Shown here: positions 1-7,675 of the stretch, one piece after another
How positions within the stretch are numbered: the first letter of the stretch is position 1
Layout of the letters: each line of letters opens with the position of its first letter
From: Eisenibacter elegans DSM 3317
GTDB lineage: Bacteria > Bacteroidota > Bacteroidia > Cytophagales > Microscillaceae
Direction of reading: 5' to 3'
Length of the DNA: 64,000 nucleotides
NCBI RefSeq assembly: GCF_000430505.1
Contig: NZ_AUMD01000012.1
Span: 124,001 to 188,000, forward strand
Program-made: the position numbers and the translations under genes
Notes under the pieces: generated by a model
Seen by the model: the letters and a program-made list of their open reading frames with translations, nothing else
Told to the model about the DNA's origin: nothing
Databases searched by the model: none

Positions 1-826
1 GAGAGGCATAGCCCAAGAGCTGCGCCCGTTCGTGGCGCAAGGCACTGATTTGGCGTACAATCTCTTGGTTATCAAATTCATTCCCCTGAAAACCCTTGGC
101 CCCAAAAGCCCTGAAGAGCTGCTCGCGCAGTTCTCGGTTTTGGCAATAGGTCATAAAGGGCACATAGCTGGGGTATTGTAGTCCGAAGAGCCAAGCCCCC
201 TCGTGCCCGGCTTGTTGGGCGGCTTCAGCGGCGGCCTCCTTGATGCTTTCTGGAATACCGGCAAGATCTGCCTCGTTTTCGATGATGAGCTGATAGCCAT
301 TGGTTTCGGCCAGTACGTGCTCACCAAACTGTAGGGAGAGCTGCGAAAGCGATTTGTCAAGCTCGCGCAGGCGGGTTTTGTCGGCCTCGTTGAGTCTTGC
401 ACCATTGCGTACAAAGCTCTTATAGGTTTTTTGGCGGAGGGTTTGTTGTTCGGGGCTGAGCGTGGCCTCAGCGGTTTGTTGGTAAGCTTTTTCGATAAGG
501 GCAAACAGCGCCTCATCAAGTAGGATATCATTGGCATATTCACTCAATAGAGGCGAAGCCTCACGGGCGATGGCCTGTAGCGCATCACTGGTTTCGGAAG
601 CGTTGAGATTGAAAAGGACGCTCGAAATCAGTTGTACGCGGCTATCACAGGCTTCGAGCACTTCAAAAGCTTCAAAACCTTGGGGGCTGCGCGCTTTCAG
701 TTGTTGGAGAGTTGCTTTTACCTCAGCAATGGCTGTTTGTAGCGCGGGCATAAAATGCTCTGGCTGGATGCGGGTAAACGGCACTGTATCAAAAGGTGTA
801 TCAAAGGCTTGCAAAAATGGATTCAT
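1..826 (-). CDS. M3-family oligopeptidase, N-terminal part (cut by window edge)
   Basis: About 275 N-terminal residues are present; the gene runs off the left edge of the window. The protein opens with MNPFLQAFDTPFDTVPFTRI and continues through an all-helical region containing SETSDALQAIARE and RLRELDKSLSQLSLQFGE, which match the N-terminal domain of M3 metallopeptidases (oligopeptidase A / peptidyl-dipeptidase Dcp type, usually near 680-700 residues). The catalytic HExxH would lie in the missing half, so zinc-site integrity cannot be judged. The family degrades short peptides, generally in the cytoplasm. The ATG at 826 lies 12 bp after the stop of the upstream gene, so co-transcription with the two lipocalin-like genes is likely. 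Confidence 0.85.
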   Translation of the reverse strand, partial: MNPFLQAFDTPFDTVPFTRIQPEHFMPALQTAIAEVKATLQQLKARSPQGFEAFEVLEACDSRVQLISSVLFNLNASETSDALQAIAREASPLLSEYANDILLDEALFALIEKAYQQTAEATLSPEQQTLRQKTYKSFVRNGARLNEADKTRLRELDKSLSQLSLQFGEHVLAETNGYQLIIENEADLAGIPESIKEAAAEAAQQAGHEGAWLFGLQYPSYVPFMTYCQNRELREQLFRAFGAKGFQGNEFDNQEIVRQISALRHERAQLLGYAS

Positions 827-838
827 AAGAAATAATCG

Positions 839-1282
839 TTAATCGTTGATTTTTTGGAGAGTAAATATGTATGCCTGTTCTTTGCGCATACGAAAACGCA
901 TTTGGCGCTCATCAAGGCTGAGGACTTTGAGTGTTTCGCGGCTTCCGCCTTTGGCGCTGGTGGTAAGGGTGCTGTCTTCGTTTTTGTACTCCCAAGTGCC
1001 TTCCTCACAGTCTTGGCCAATACAGATACGGTATTTACGGTCATCTTTTTTGTCGCCCTTAAACTCAAAGCGCATTTTATCGGGTAGTTCCGCAATACCT
1101 TGCTGATATGCTTGGTATGCCGCCTCTTTGAGGGTGTTTGCGAGGGTATCATAGGTTTTGGCCTCGATATTCTGTACCTGCCAAGTACCTACAAATTGCT
1201 TGGGATTCCACGCATTTGGGCGAAAAGCCCAAGCGATGCTGCAAGTGGCTGCGGCGAGTATAAAGTATCTAACTTGTTTCAT
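839..1282 (-). CDS. Lipocalin-like secreted protein
   Basis: A 147-residue protein with an N-terminal hydrophobic signal (QVRYFILAAATCSIAWA) followed by a single domain that starts KQFVGTWQVQNIEAK and contains EEGTWEYKNEDSTL. The 'GTW' opening and alternating beta pattern fit small lipocalin-like domains common in Bacteroidota; no ligand can be inferred. The ATG at 1282 shares its A with the TGA stop of the upstream gene (TGATG), so translation is probably coupled. It resembles that upstream protein in layout and is probably a diverged paralogue. An in-frame TTG one codon upstream is not preferred. Confidence 0.7.
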   Translation of the reverse strand: MKQVRYFILAAATCSIAWAFRPNAWNPKQFVGTWQVQNIEAKTYDTLANTLKEAAYQAYQQGIAELPDKMRFEFKGDKKDDRKYRICIGQDCEEGTWEYKNEDSTLTTSAKGGSRETLKVLSLDERQMRFRMRKEQAYIFTLQKIND

Positions 1283-1704
1283 CAATCGGTGGTTTGCGCA
1301 GTAAGGGTAAGGGTAGTTTCTTCGTCAATGGTTTTGATGATGAGCTGCTCGGCAGATAGGTTGTCGATATGGTACTTTTGCTCTGCTCCTTGGCTAGGAT
1401 ATAGCCAGAGGCTGCGGGCATCGTCAGTCAGTTTCCAAGTTCCTTCGGCTTCCTCAATAAACTTGATATAATAAGTACCATCAGCATTGAACTGGAAAAC
1501 GGCGCTGGTCTTTAGCTCGTCCAACTCTCGGCGCTGTGTGTCGGTCATATTTTCTTCGCTAGGTATCTGTAAGGCGCTGATAGCTTGTAGTTTCCACGAT
1601 TGCGCCAAGAGTTCTGTTGGGTTGGTTTGGCGGCAAGCGCCAATATTTATCAACACAATCAGCAACAAGAGTGCGCGAAGTGTTTGTTTGAAAGGTGTTG
1701 TCAT
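1282..1704 (-). CDS. Lipocalin-like lipoprotein
   Basis: A 140-residue predicted lipoprotein: the signal peptide ends in LINIGAC, a good lipobox with Cys about residue 24. The mature part contains LLAQSWKLQAISALQ, AVFQFNADGTYYIKF and EGTWKLTDDARSLWLYP, a lipocalin-like beta pattern often seen in small Bacteroidota lipoproteins. It is first in a tight run with the next lipocalin-like gene and the M3 peptidase. The ATG at 1704 is preferred over a TTG two codons upstream. A TACCTTTG (-7-like) sequence lies upstream at 1758-1765 on the minus strand, without a convincing -33 box. Function beyond envelope location is unknown. Confidence 0.7.
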   Translation of the reverse strand: MTTPFKQTLRALLLLIVLINIGACRQTNPTELLAQSWKLQAISALQIPSEENMTDTQRRELDELKTSAVFQFNADGTYYIKFIEEAEGTWKLTDDARSLWLYPSQGAEQKYHIDNLSAEQLIIKTIDEETTLTLTAQTTD

Positions 1705-1757
1705 GGGCAAATATAGGGAGTTGAAATATGAGCAGGATTTTCTTAGATAAGCCTAAA

Positions 1758-1765
1758 CAAAGGTA
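1758..1765 (-). promoter_or_regulatory. Candidate -7 element of the lipoprotein operon
   Basis: On the minus strand this reads TACCTTTG, matching the Bacteroidota TAnnTTTG -7 element, about 54 bp before the ATG at 1704. No clear TTTG is seen 19-20 bp upstream, so the call is weak. Confidence 0.35.
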
Positions 1766-1938
1766 CAAAAAAGCGATGAAAGGGTACTAGTTTGGTTTTG
1801 GTCGCTATGATACTGCTTTTGACCTTCTCTAGCTCTCAGCAAACCACTGAACATTTTTAGAAAAGTAGCTCAGAGCTTCAGCTCCGAAATAAGCTGAGGC
1901 CTCATTTTGGGGTTAAAATGAGATTTAGCCCACAGTTT

Positions 1939-2024
1939 TATACTCAACCCAAATTGGTTTGGGAAATGTGTGCGCCGAGAATCCTTAAGAATCAAGAAAA
2001 TCAAATCTTGAGAATCTTGGTATA
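1939..2024 (+). repeat. TATACC/GGTATA-bounded short element, copy A
   Basis: An 86-bp element beginning TATACTCAACCCAAATTGG and ending GAATCTTGGTATA. The 3' half is AATC-rich (AATCAAGAAAATCAAATC). The 5' half has a small hairpin, CCCAAA-TTGG-TTTGGG (1948-1963). It aligns nearly end to end with the copy at 22561-22647. Copy A is also enclosed in a further inverted repeat, CCCACAGTTTTATAC (1929-1943) against GTATAACTGTGGG (2020-2032). It lies about 40 bp beyond the stop of the minus-strand DinB gene. It explains much of the 1705-2063 gap; nothing else is recognisable there. Confidence 0.7.
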
Positions 2025-2063
2025 ACTGTGGGACTTGGAAAATGTCCAGTGGTTTGAAACGCC

Positions 2064-2591
2064 TTATCGAACACCAGCCAATTGTTCTAGCTCGGTTTGT
2101 TGGCGGTTATGATGTTTGAGGTGCATTCCGATGATTTGATACCAATCTTGAGCGGTGAGCATTCCCCAGAACACATGCCGAGTTTTGTACTGCCCATCAT
2201 TTTGGGCTACCCGTTCTTCTAGCTTGCTGACATAATCTAGGGTGCTTTGTAGGGCTGTGCGGTAGTAGGCTCTGTCCTTGGCTTCTGGGTCGGGGCCTCT
2301 CCAAGCTTCGGGTACTTCTATCTTGATTGGGGGAAAGCTGTTGTACTGAAAGGCCTTGTCGCCGTGTTCGTTACGTTCGCCTTCTGTACTTCCGTTTTTT
2401 TGTTCTAGGCAGCTTTTTAGTTGGATGACAAAAAACTTACTGCTCTGTATAAGGTGTTCGTACATTTGCCCCAAAGACCACACCTTGTCGGCAGATTTGT
2501 AGGCAAACTGCTCGTCAGTATAGCGGTCGAGATCTTGAATATAACGCTCCACTAGCGCTTGGGTTTGAGCGCGCATTTCGGATACTTGCAT
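2064..2591 (-). CDS. DinB-fold protein
   Basis: A 175-residue four-helix-bundle protein of the DinB/YfiT-like superfamily. The metal triad is visible as H46 (in MYEHLIQSS) plus H157 and H161 (MHLKHHNRQ), the usual H...HxxxH arrangement. Members are metal-dependent enzymes, often thiol-transferase-like, or uncharacterised; no substrate can be assigned. The ATG at 2591 is preceded by TAACTTTG on the minus strand at 2618-2625, giving a short leader. It is a stand-alone gene. A second, clearly distinct DinB-fold gene lies at 4600-5052. Confidence 0.8.
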   Translation of the reverse strand: MQVSEMRAQTQALVERYIQDLDRYTDEQFAYKSADKVWSLGQMYEHLIQSSKFFVIQLKSCLEQKNGSTEGERNEHGDKAFQYNSFPPIKIEVPEAWRGPDPEAKDRAYYRTALQSTLDYVSKLEERVAQNDGQYKTRHVFWGMLTAQDWYQIIGMHLKHHNRQQTELEQLAGVR

Positions 2592-2617
2592 AGGTACATT
2601 GTGTTTGGTGTGTTATC

Positions 2618-2647
2618 CAAAGTTATCATTTTTTCAACAAATCCAAT
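2618..2647 (-). promoter_or_regulatory. Candidate promoter for DinB-fold gene
   Basis: The minus strand reads ATTG-N18-TAACTTTG, close to the Bacteroidota consensus TTTG-N19-TAnnTTTG. The -7 element ends 26 bp before the ATG at 2591. Confidence 0.5.
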
Positions 2648-2730
2648 GGAAGAGCCAAAGCGCCTGAGTGCTGTTATACCAAAATACTCCACCGCAGTCA
2701 AAGCCATCGATTTTTGGCAGCCCAACGATG

Positions 2731-3591
2731 TTAGTCTGTCAAGACCAGTGCTTGGTTGGGTCGTATGCTGATGCGCCTACGTACAAAGGAGAGGGTGGTG
2801 AAAATACCCCTGCCGCCATTGATATTGGATTTGATAACAGCTGGCTGTGCAAAAGGATTGCCGTTGGCATTGGCCGCATCACGAAGGGTATTGACAAAGT
2901 CATAATACTCTTTTTCGACGTGAAAAAGGGTGATATTGAGCGTGTCGCCTAGCTCGAATCGATAGGAAGTGCCGATGGTTACGAAGCCATCTGTCGTAAA
3001 CCTACCTTCAAAGGTAAGGTCTAGCTCGGGTCTGTCTGCGATGCTGTCTACCTCCTTGCCTACCATAAGCCGGTAGAAGTTCTCTCCGTTGGGGTTGTTG
3101 TCGGGGAAGCGGAAAAACAAAAACGACAAGGAGTCAGAAGCACGGGTAGTTACTCGTATATCTTCAAAACTTGGTGGCTCCATATAGCGGGTGATGGCAG
3201 TAGCAGTTCGGCCTTTGGAGTCGGTGATGCTAAGCCGTATTTCGTCGCCCACAGTAGGCTGAAAAATTTCTGGAGACGAATAATTAAAACCTTTTTGGCT
3301 GCTCGAATCAATCACAGGGCGGAAGCTCAAGGAGATGTCGCGGCCGTTGTGGCTGATGATGACTGTCGCATCATTGACCAAGGGCAGCTGCGGCACACTC
3401 AAAAAGGGGACGCTCTCGGTGAGCAAAAGGCGATAGGGCTTGCCTGGTTCGAGGTAGGCCTCTACGACGAGCTGGGGCTCGCTTTCGGGCAACTTGATGG
3501 TAATGTCTTGCTCTAGGTTACAGGCGGCTAAGCCTAATAACAAACAGAGGCAGCTGATTGGGGCAATTCTGAAGCGGAATAAAAAAGACAT
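2731..3591 (-). CDS. DUF4249-type lipoprotein
   Basis: A 286-residue lipoprotein. The signal MSFLFRFRIAPISCLCLLLG is followed by lipobox LAAC with the acylated Cys about residue 24. The mature domain contains PQLVVEAYLEPGKPYRLLLT, DATVIISHNG and ANANGNPFAQPAVIKSNING, hallmarks of the DUF4249 family. These proteins usually sit beside a TonB-dependent receptor and probably act with it at the outer membrane; here no receptor gene flanks it, which is unusual. The ATG at 3591 gives the natural signal peptide; an upstream in-frame TTG at 3621 would add ten residues and is rejected. Confidence 0.85.
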   Translation of the reverse strand: MSFLFRFRIAPISCLCLLLGLAACNLEQDITIKLPESEPQLVVEAYLEPGKPYRLLLTESVPFLSVPQLPLVNDATVIISHNGRDISLSFRPVIDSSSQKGFNYSSPEIFQPTVGDEIRLSITDSKGRTATAITRYMEPPSFEDIRVTTRASDSLSFLFFRFPDNNPNGENFYRLMVGKEVDSIADRPELDLTFEGRFTTDGFVTIGTSYRFELGDTLNITLFHVEKEYYDFVNTLRDAANANGNPFAQPAVIKSNINGGRGIFTTLSFVRRRISIRPNQALVLTD

Positions 3592-3756
3592 AGTGGTGCT
3601 TGGGGTTGATTTTTGCAGCAATGCGGGAACATTGATTCTTCAAAAAGTAGTTGGCTATTTTGGGCAGCGCCAACAGACTACCTAAGATAACCAAAACAAG
3701 ACATTATTGGTTGAGTTAGCCGAAGGGTTTAATGTTTATTTAACTTTTCGGAGCCA

Positions 3757-4536
3757 CTACACCCGCTTGATGAAACGTATAATCTCCACGATATTGTTGA
3801 TAAACTGCCCGTCTTGTGTTAGTTGGGCTACTGCTTTTTGGGTTTGTTGGGCGAGTTGTTCGTGGGCTTGTTCATTGTTTTGGTAAAGGCTTTCGAGCTG
3901 CTGTTGTTGTTGTCTCAACGCCGATTGTTGCTGTTGTATTTTTTGGTCTATCTTTTTACGCCACGAGTCTTCTTTGCTCTCATCAAGCTCCGAAGAGAGG
4001 TTTTTGAGCAAAATTTCCAAATCAAGCACCCTTTTTTTGAGCGCATACACATCTTCTTTGGGATAATCTACCTCTTGGCGTATCGCCGCCAACTGCGCCG
4101 AGAGGTACTCATAGGCGCTCATGCTTGGCCGTAGGAAGGTCAAAATAGCTGCCACTACAGAGGCATAATACCCAACAGCACTGATATTTTGATATGCCAG
4201 CCAGTACAGCCCAGCAGCTGTGAGGATGTGTAATACAATAGCCGAAAGTAGAGAAAACACAGCTACCCTACTTACATAAGACATGGAAATATGTGAGGGA
4301 ATGGGCTTTGTGGGGTTTTTCTGAAGCGAAAGTACTTCGCGTGCTTCAAAATAAATATTCCAGGGAACAGTGATGAGGGTCATCAGCCAAACAAAAGCGA
4401 CAATACCGATAAGCCAGTCTATAAAAGTCCCAACTGGCATCTGTAGCCACTGCAATACGCTGAAGGTTAACAAGGCCAGTAGGAGCACGCCAGCGGTGAT
4501 GGATAATACATTGGGAGCTTGACTTCTTTGTGCCAT
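3757..4536 (-). CDS. Membrane protein with Gln-rich coiled coil
   Basis: 259 residues, family not recognised. Hydrophobic segments lie at about 10-32, 38-62, 90-115 and 118-137, followed by a long soluble helix from about 150 to 245 that is very rich in Gln and has heptad character (for example DQKIQQQQSALRQQQQQLES). The last segment, NNIVEIIRFIKRV, is short and amphipathic. It probably has four membrane helices with a cytoplasmic coiled-coil tail that could oligomerise. It is alone between two unrelated minus-strand genes. Start ATG at 4536; no alternative is needed. Function unknown. Confidence 0.7.
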   Translation of the reverse strand: MAQRSQAPNVLSITAGVLLLALLTFSVLQWLQMPVGTFIDWLIGIVAFVWLMTLITVPWNIYFEAREVLSLQKNPTKPIPSHISMSYVSRVAVFSLLSAIVLHILTAAGLYWLAYQNISAVGYYASVVAAILTFLRPSMSAYEYLSAQLAAIRQEVDYPKEDVYALKKRVLDLEILLKNLSSELDESKEDSWRKKIDQKIQQQQSALRQQQQQLESLYQNNEQAHEQLAQQTQKAVAQLTQDGQFINNIVEIIRFIKRV

Positions 4537-4599
4537 AGTTGTTGTGTAAAGTTTGTTAGGTTGGATACAGGTTTTCAGCAGAAGAGCACTTCAAGCCCT

Positions 4600-5052
4600 T
4601 CAGACAAGGCGGCGTTGTGCCAGAACATAGCCGTAGTGTAGGCCTTCGTGGACATTGTTGAAGACCATCGCATCGTGGAGGTTATTCAGAATAGCGCCAT
4701 AGCTTGTTGCGTAGGGAGTGTATGTTTCAAAAGCGCCCTGCTCAAAGTCTAGGGCTGTTTTATAAATTAACTCCAAGGCGAGGCGCTCTAGTTGTGCTCG
4801 TTCGGCTTGGGAGGCTTTGCCATCAGGAACGGTTCCTTTTCGGTATTTGACTATCAGCTCTTCTGGTACGATAGTCTGTAGGCCGCTGTTTCGATAGACC
4901 AACAATTGCTGGGTAACGACAAGATGCCCTAAGTTCCAAATCAAGTTGTTGCGAAAGCCTTGTGGGATATGGTTGAGCTGCGCCAAAGACAAGGGAGCCA
5001 GGGCTGTGAGCAAATTTTGGCGGCTGTTTTTCAAAAGGGTTAGTGGTTGCAT
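4600..5052 (-). CDS. DinB-fold protein (second)
   Basis: 150 residues from the ATG at 5052 (MQPLTLLKNSRQ). The DinB/YfiT-type triad is visible as H43 (NLGHLVVT), H135 and H139 (VHEGLHYGY). The local sequence around the second and third histidines (HEGLHYG) is typical of Bacteroidota DinB-like proteins annotated as damage-inducible or uncharacterised. A longer reading frame opens upstream at 5169, but those extra 39 residues are not DinB-like. No operon partner; the gene upstream (5310) diverges. Confidence 0.8.
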   Translation of the reverse strand: MQPLTLLKNSRQNLLTALAPLSLAQLNHIPQGFRNNLIWNLGHLVVTQQLLVYRNSGLQTIVPEELIVKYRKGTVPDGKASQAERAQLERLALELIYKTALDFEQGAFETYTPYATSYGAILNNLHDAMVFNNVHEGLHYGYVLAQRRLV

Positions 5053-5228
5053 GGGGGTATAGGGACTATCATTCAAAAAAATAAAACCAAATGTGAAAGT
5101 ACGTAAAGATACGAGTTGTAAGCAACTTCCACAACCTAATAGACGCAATAGGGGCCTGCAATTGCTCACAAAATCAGCTGATTAACCCCAAACAAGGGCT
5201 GGCGGCTTGGAGAAAAGTCTTTTGCTAA

Positions 5229-5260
5229 TTTGGATTTAATTTAAATAACATCTATTTTTG
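5229..5260 (+). promoter_or_regulatory. Promoter of the 5310 gene
   Basis: TTTG (5229-5232), 20-bp spacer, TATTTTTG (5253-5260): a near-perfect Bacteroidota sigma-A promoter, 49 bp before the ATG at 5310. Confidence 0.65.
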
Positions 5261-5309
5261 TGTCCGTTAAATAACACGGATTTATCTGATTTAATTCTTG
5301 TCGGCGCTT

Positions 5310-5663
5310 ATGCTTTCTCAAAACACCGTTTGTCAGTTTTTAGAACTTTTTGCTAGCCCACAGGGTAGCGTAACGCAATGTGGCCTGAGCCGCAAGCTTT
5401 GGCTTCAATTCAAAGACACCCGCGTGGCCTTAAACGTCCGCCAATTTACAGCGCTATACCGCTATCTCAATGGGCTAGACTGGGAAGCCCTGCTCGAAGA
5501 ACCCAACCGTGATTTTACTTTTTTGCACCTGCCCGAAGCTGATTTTTTTATGGCTTTAGGACTCACAGAGCTAGTACAGCTACAAGCCTTGGTAGAAGGC
5601 GCCAAAACAATGCTGGACCTGAACAGCATCTTGTATGAAAGACTGTACTCTGTATTTGCCTGA
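5310..5663 (+). CDS. Hypothetical protein, 117 aa
   Basis: 117 residues; no named family is recognised with confidence. It contains SVTQCGLSRKLWLQFKDTR followed by VALNVRQFTALYRYLNGLDW and an acidic C-terminal half. The layout, a Cys-containing strand then 'LQF.....L....F..L', recalls small Bacteroidota proteins of the DUF6686 kind, but this is only an impression. No signal peptide or membrane segment. The ATG at 5310 is preferred to the TTG at 5298. It has its own consensus promoter just upstream and is followed 121 bp later by a secreted-protein gene. Confidence 0.6.
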   Translation: MLSQNTVCQFLELFASPQGSVTQCGLSRKLWLQFKDTRVALNVRQFTALYRYLNGLDWEALLEEPNRDFTFLHLPEADFFMALGLTELVQLQALVEGAKTMLDLNSILYERLYSVFA

Positions 5664-5784
5664 TAGCCAATCAGCTGTAAATACATCCATCGGGCGACAG
5701 CACTAGTATGAGGTATTTTTCGCATCTTTGTTTGATAAGGAATAATTTTTGCGACAATACCCATCAGAACATACTTTTCAAACA

Positions 5785-6282
5785 ATGACTCCTCAGACCT
5801 CTGTCTTACCAATCAAGCTACCAATGAGCCTGTTGCTGACGCTGCTGTGCTTTATGGCTTCTTTTGAGGTACAGGCGCAATACACCAGCTTGCGCAATTT
5901 ACAAGCCCAGCAAATCACTTGGACTTATGGCTCTCAAATTATTACCCCCGCAGCTATGGGGCGCTCGGGTATCCTAGAGCGACAAGGCCTACTAACACTG
6001 CGCATTATTTTGGATGAAGCCAACTTTTTGCGTTTTTCCCGAGGTGATTTCCCGCTCGTAGCCAAATGGTATCGCTATAACCGCGCCCGCAAGATTTTTA
6101 TCCGTGCTCAAAACATTGAGGCCTTTTTTCACTATCAATCCAGCAATACTTATGGCCTTTTTATACAACTCGAACGCGACCAAGTCTTGGAAGGCACTTG
6201 GGTAGTAGAAATAGGGACAGCTCAAAACACCTTGTTGAGTTTTAGTGGTACAACAGAATTTGAGGTGATTGTCTCCAAATAA
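5785..6282 (+). CDS. Hypothetical secreted protein
   Basis: 165 residues from the ATG at 5785, with a signal peptide (hydrophobic core MSLLLTLLCFMASF, cleavage likely after EVQAQ). The mature domain of about 125 residues is beta-rich and contains GRSGILERQGLLTLRIIL, ARKIFIRAQNIEAFF and LEGTWVVEIGTAQN. No family is recognised. An upstream TTG at 5749 would lengthen the N-terminus without helping the signal peptide. The next gene starts 92 bp downstream in the same direction, so the two may be co-transcribed. Periplasmic or extracellular role unknown. Confidence 0.6.
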   Translation: MTPQTSVLPIKLPMSLLLTLLCFMASFEVQAQYTSLRNLQAQQITWTYGSQIITPAAMGRSGILERQGLLTLRIILDEANFLRFSRGDFPLVAKWYRYNRARKIFIRAQNIEAFFHYQSSNTYGLFIQLERDQVLEGTWVVEIGTAQNTLLSFSGTTEFEVIVSK

Positions 6283-6374
6283 GGATTGCTTTTCGTAGAT
6301 TGGCCGAAACTTCAAGGTTGCTTTTTGCGTCAAGCAAAAGCAACTACCCATACACCTTTCTGCCCCTTACAATT

Positions 6375-7493
6375 ATGGCCAAAGAAGTATCATCTGCGGA
6401 TACCAACCCTGATAAAAACCCACCCAAGGAGGCACTTGCAGCTGAAGCCTCCATCATCCCCAACAAAGGCAACAGCAATTTGCAAGAGGCGCTGCTTCGC
6501 GCCGAGATGTTGCTTGCCCATGCGTCTGAGCAAGGCGTAGAAATCCACGACGATCTCACACGAAAGGTGGTACGGGCAAAATATTTGGAAAAAACCCAAA
6601 ACTGGAGCGAAGAAGAAGAATCAGAGTTTTGGATTGCCTACCGCAAGATTGCCAAATCTATTCACCCCGTAACCATCAACAGTCTCTTGGCGGCTATCGA
6701 AAAACGAGAGCTGCCCCGACTAGGGCTTTGGGGTATGATGGGCTTTACGACCAAAATCACACTGGCCCAACGGGCCGTACAACGCTACACTTATTGGGCC
6801 TTGTTTTTTTTGTTTTTGATGTTGGTGGTGCAGATATTTTTCCTCATCGGCTCTACTATTTTGAGCAATATTAAAGAACGGGACAAACAAATCCAGCAGT
6901 TGGAAGAGATGGCTTCGCGCCTCAAAGACAATGTGTCTGAAGTAGAACGTATCAATACCGACATCGATAAAATTTCGACCGAACGTGAGAAAAACATCAT
7001 TATGTTGGCCCGTTGGCAGTCTGTTATCAACAGGCTCATCCTCGATTCCAAACCCTATGACCTGAGCATCTTTGAAGAGCGCCAACGGGTGCGTGCGGCA
7101 TCTTTTAGGCGCATCAATAACCTCAGTACCGAGGTAGAGCAGGCCGCTATCCACCCGCTGATGATCATCGGCTCTTATATCCTGCCTTTGTTGTACGGTT
7201 TGCTGGGAGCCTATGCTTATGTCTTGCGCGTATTGTCCGAAGAAATCAAACACCAGACCTACTCCCGTGAGTCTGATATCAAATACCAACTCCGTGTTCG
7301 CCTAGGAGCCTTAGCCGGGTTGGTGGTGGGTATTCTGACCGTTACGGGTGAAGAGTCTTTTATGGTGTCTATCAGTAGTTTATCGCCAGTGGCTCTGGCC
7401 TTTATAGCCGGATACAGCATCGAGTTTGTCTTTACACTAGTAGACCGCCTTATTTCCAACGTAACGACTTCTGCCCCCGGAGGCAAGAAATAA
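6375..7493 (+). CDS. Four-helix membrane protein with central coiled coil
   Basis: 372 residues, family not recognised. A soluble N-terminal part (1-135), rich in charged residues, is followed by a strong membrane helix at about 139-162. Next comes a coiled coil at about 166-255 (KERDKQIQQLEEMASRL), then membrane segments at about 262-285, 308-324 and 336-356. The C-terminal tail is short and cytosol-like. This suggests a large loop or stalk held between the first and second helices. The ATG at 6375 is chosen over a TTG at 6300. A strong terminator follows the stop at 7530-7561. Confidence 0.7.
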   Translation: MAKEVSSADTNPDKNPPKEALAAEASIIPNKGNSNLQEALLRAEMLLAHASEQGVEIHDDLTRKVVRAKYLEKTQNWSEEEESEFWIAYRKIAKSIHPVTINSLLAAIEKRELPRLGLWGMMGFTTKITLAQRAVQRYTYWALFFLFLMLVVQIFFLIGSTILSNIKERDKQIQQLEEMASRLKDNVSEVERINTDIDKISTEREKNIIMLARWQSVINRLILDSKPYDLSIFEERQRVRAASFRRINNLSTEVEQAAIHPLMIIGSYILPLLYGLLGAYAYVLRVLSEEIKHQTYSRESDIKYQLRVRLGALAGLVVGILTVTGEESFMVSISSLSPVALAFIAGYSIEFVFTLVDRLISNVTTSAPGGKK

Positions 7494-7529
7494 GCCTATA
7501 CCCATTCGAGAGTCAGAGACTTACCTATC

Positions 7530-7561
7530 AGCCATCCCCAATTTTCGGGATGGCTTTTTTT
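7530..7561 (+). terminator. Rho-independent terminator
   Basis: A perfect 9-bp stem AGCCATCCC / GGGATGGCT (7530-7538 with 7547-7555), 8-nt loop, then a run of seven T. It sits 36 bp after the stop of the 6375 gene. Confidence 0.85.
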
Positions 7562-7562
7562 G

Positions 7563-7600
7563 CCCGGATGTGTGTTGGCTACCCGGATGTGTGTTGGCTA
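7563..7600. repeat. Perfect 19-bp tandem duplication
   Basis: CCCGGATGTGTGTTGGCTA occurs twice back to back (7563-7581 and 7582-7600), directly after the terminator and just before an imperfect 13-bp hairpin. It is intergenic, between convergent genes. Confidence 0.9.
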
Positions 7601-7612
7601 CATTTTCTGGGG

Positions 7613-7640
7613 GACTCCTCCTCAGGGCTGAGGGGGAGTC
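7613..7640. repeat. Imperfect hairpin, 13-bp arms
   Basis: GACTCCTCCTCAG (7613-7625) pairs with CTGAGGGGGAGTC (7628-7640) with one G-T wobble. There is no T-tract on the plus side; it lies 36 bp downstream of the minus-strand pdxJ stop and could help end that transcript. Confidence 0.5.
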
Positions 7641-7675
7641 ATCGTACTCCGGTTGTTGAAGCCCGTATTATTATG

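Noticed and set aside
1708-1715. TATATTTG just before the lipoprotein ATG
   Set aside because: It would place transcription start at or after the start codon; a leaderless message is possible but unlikely.
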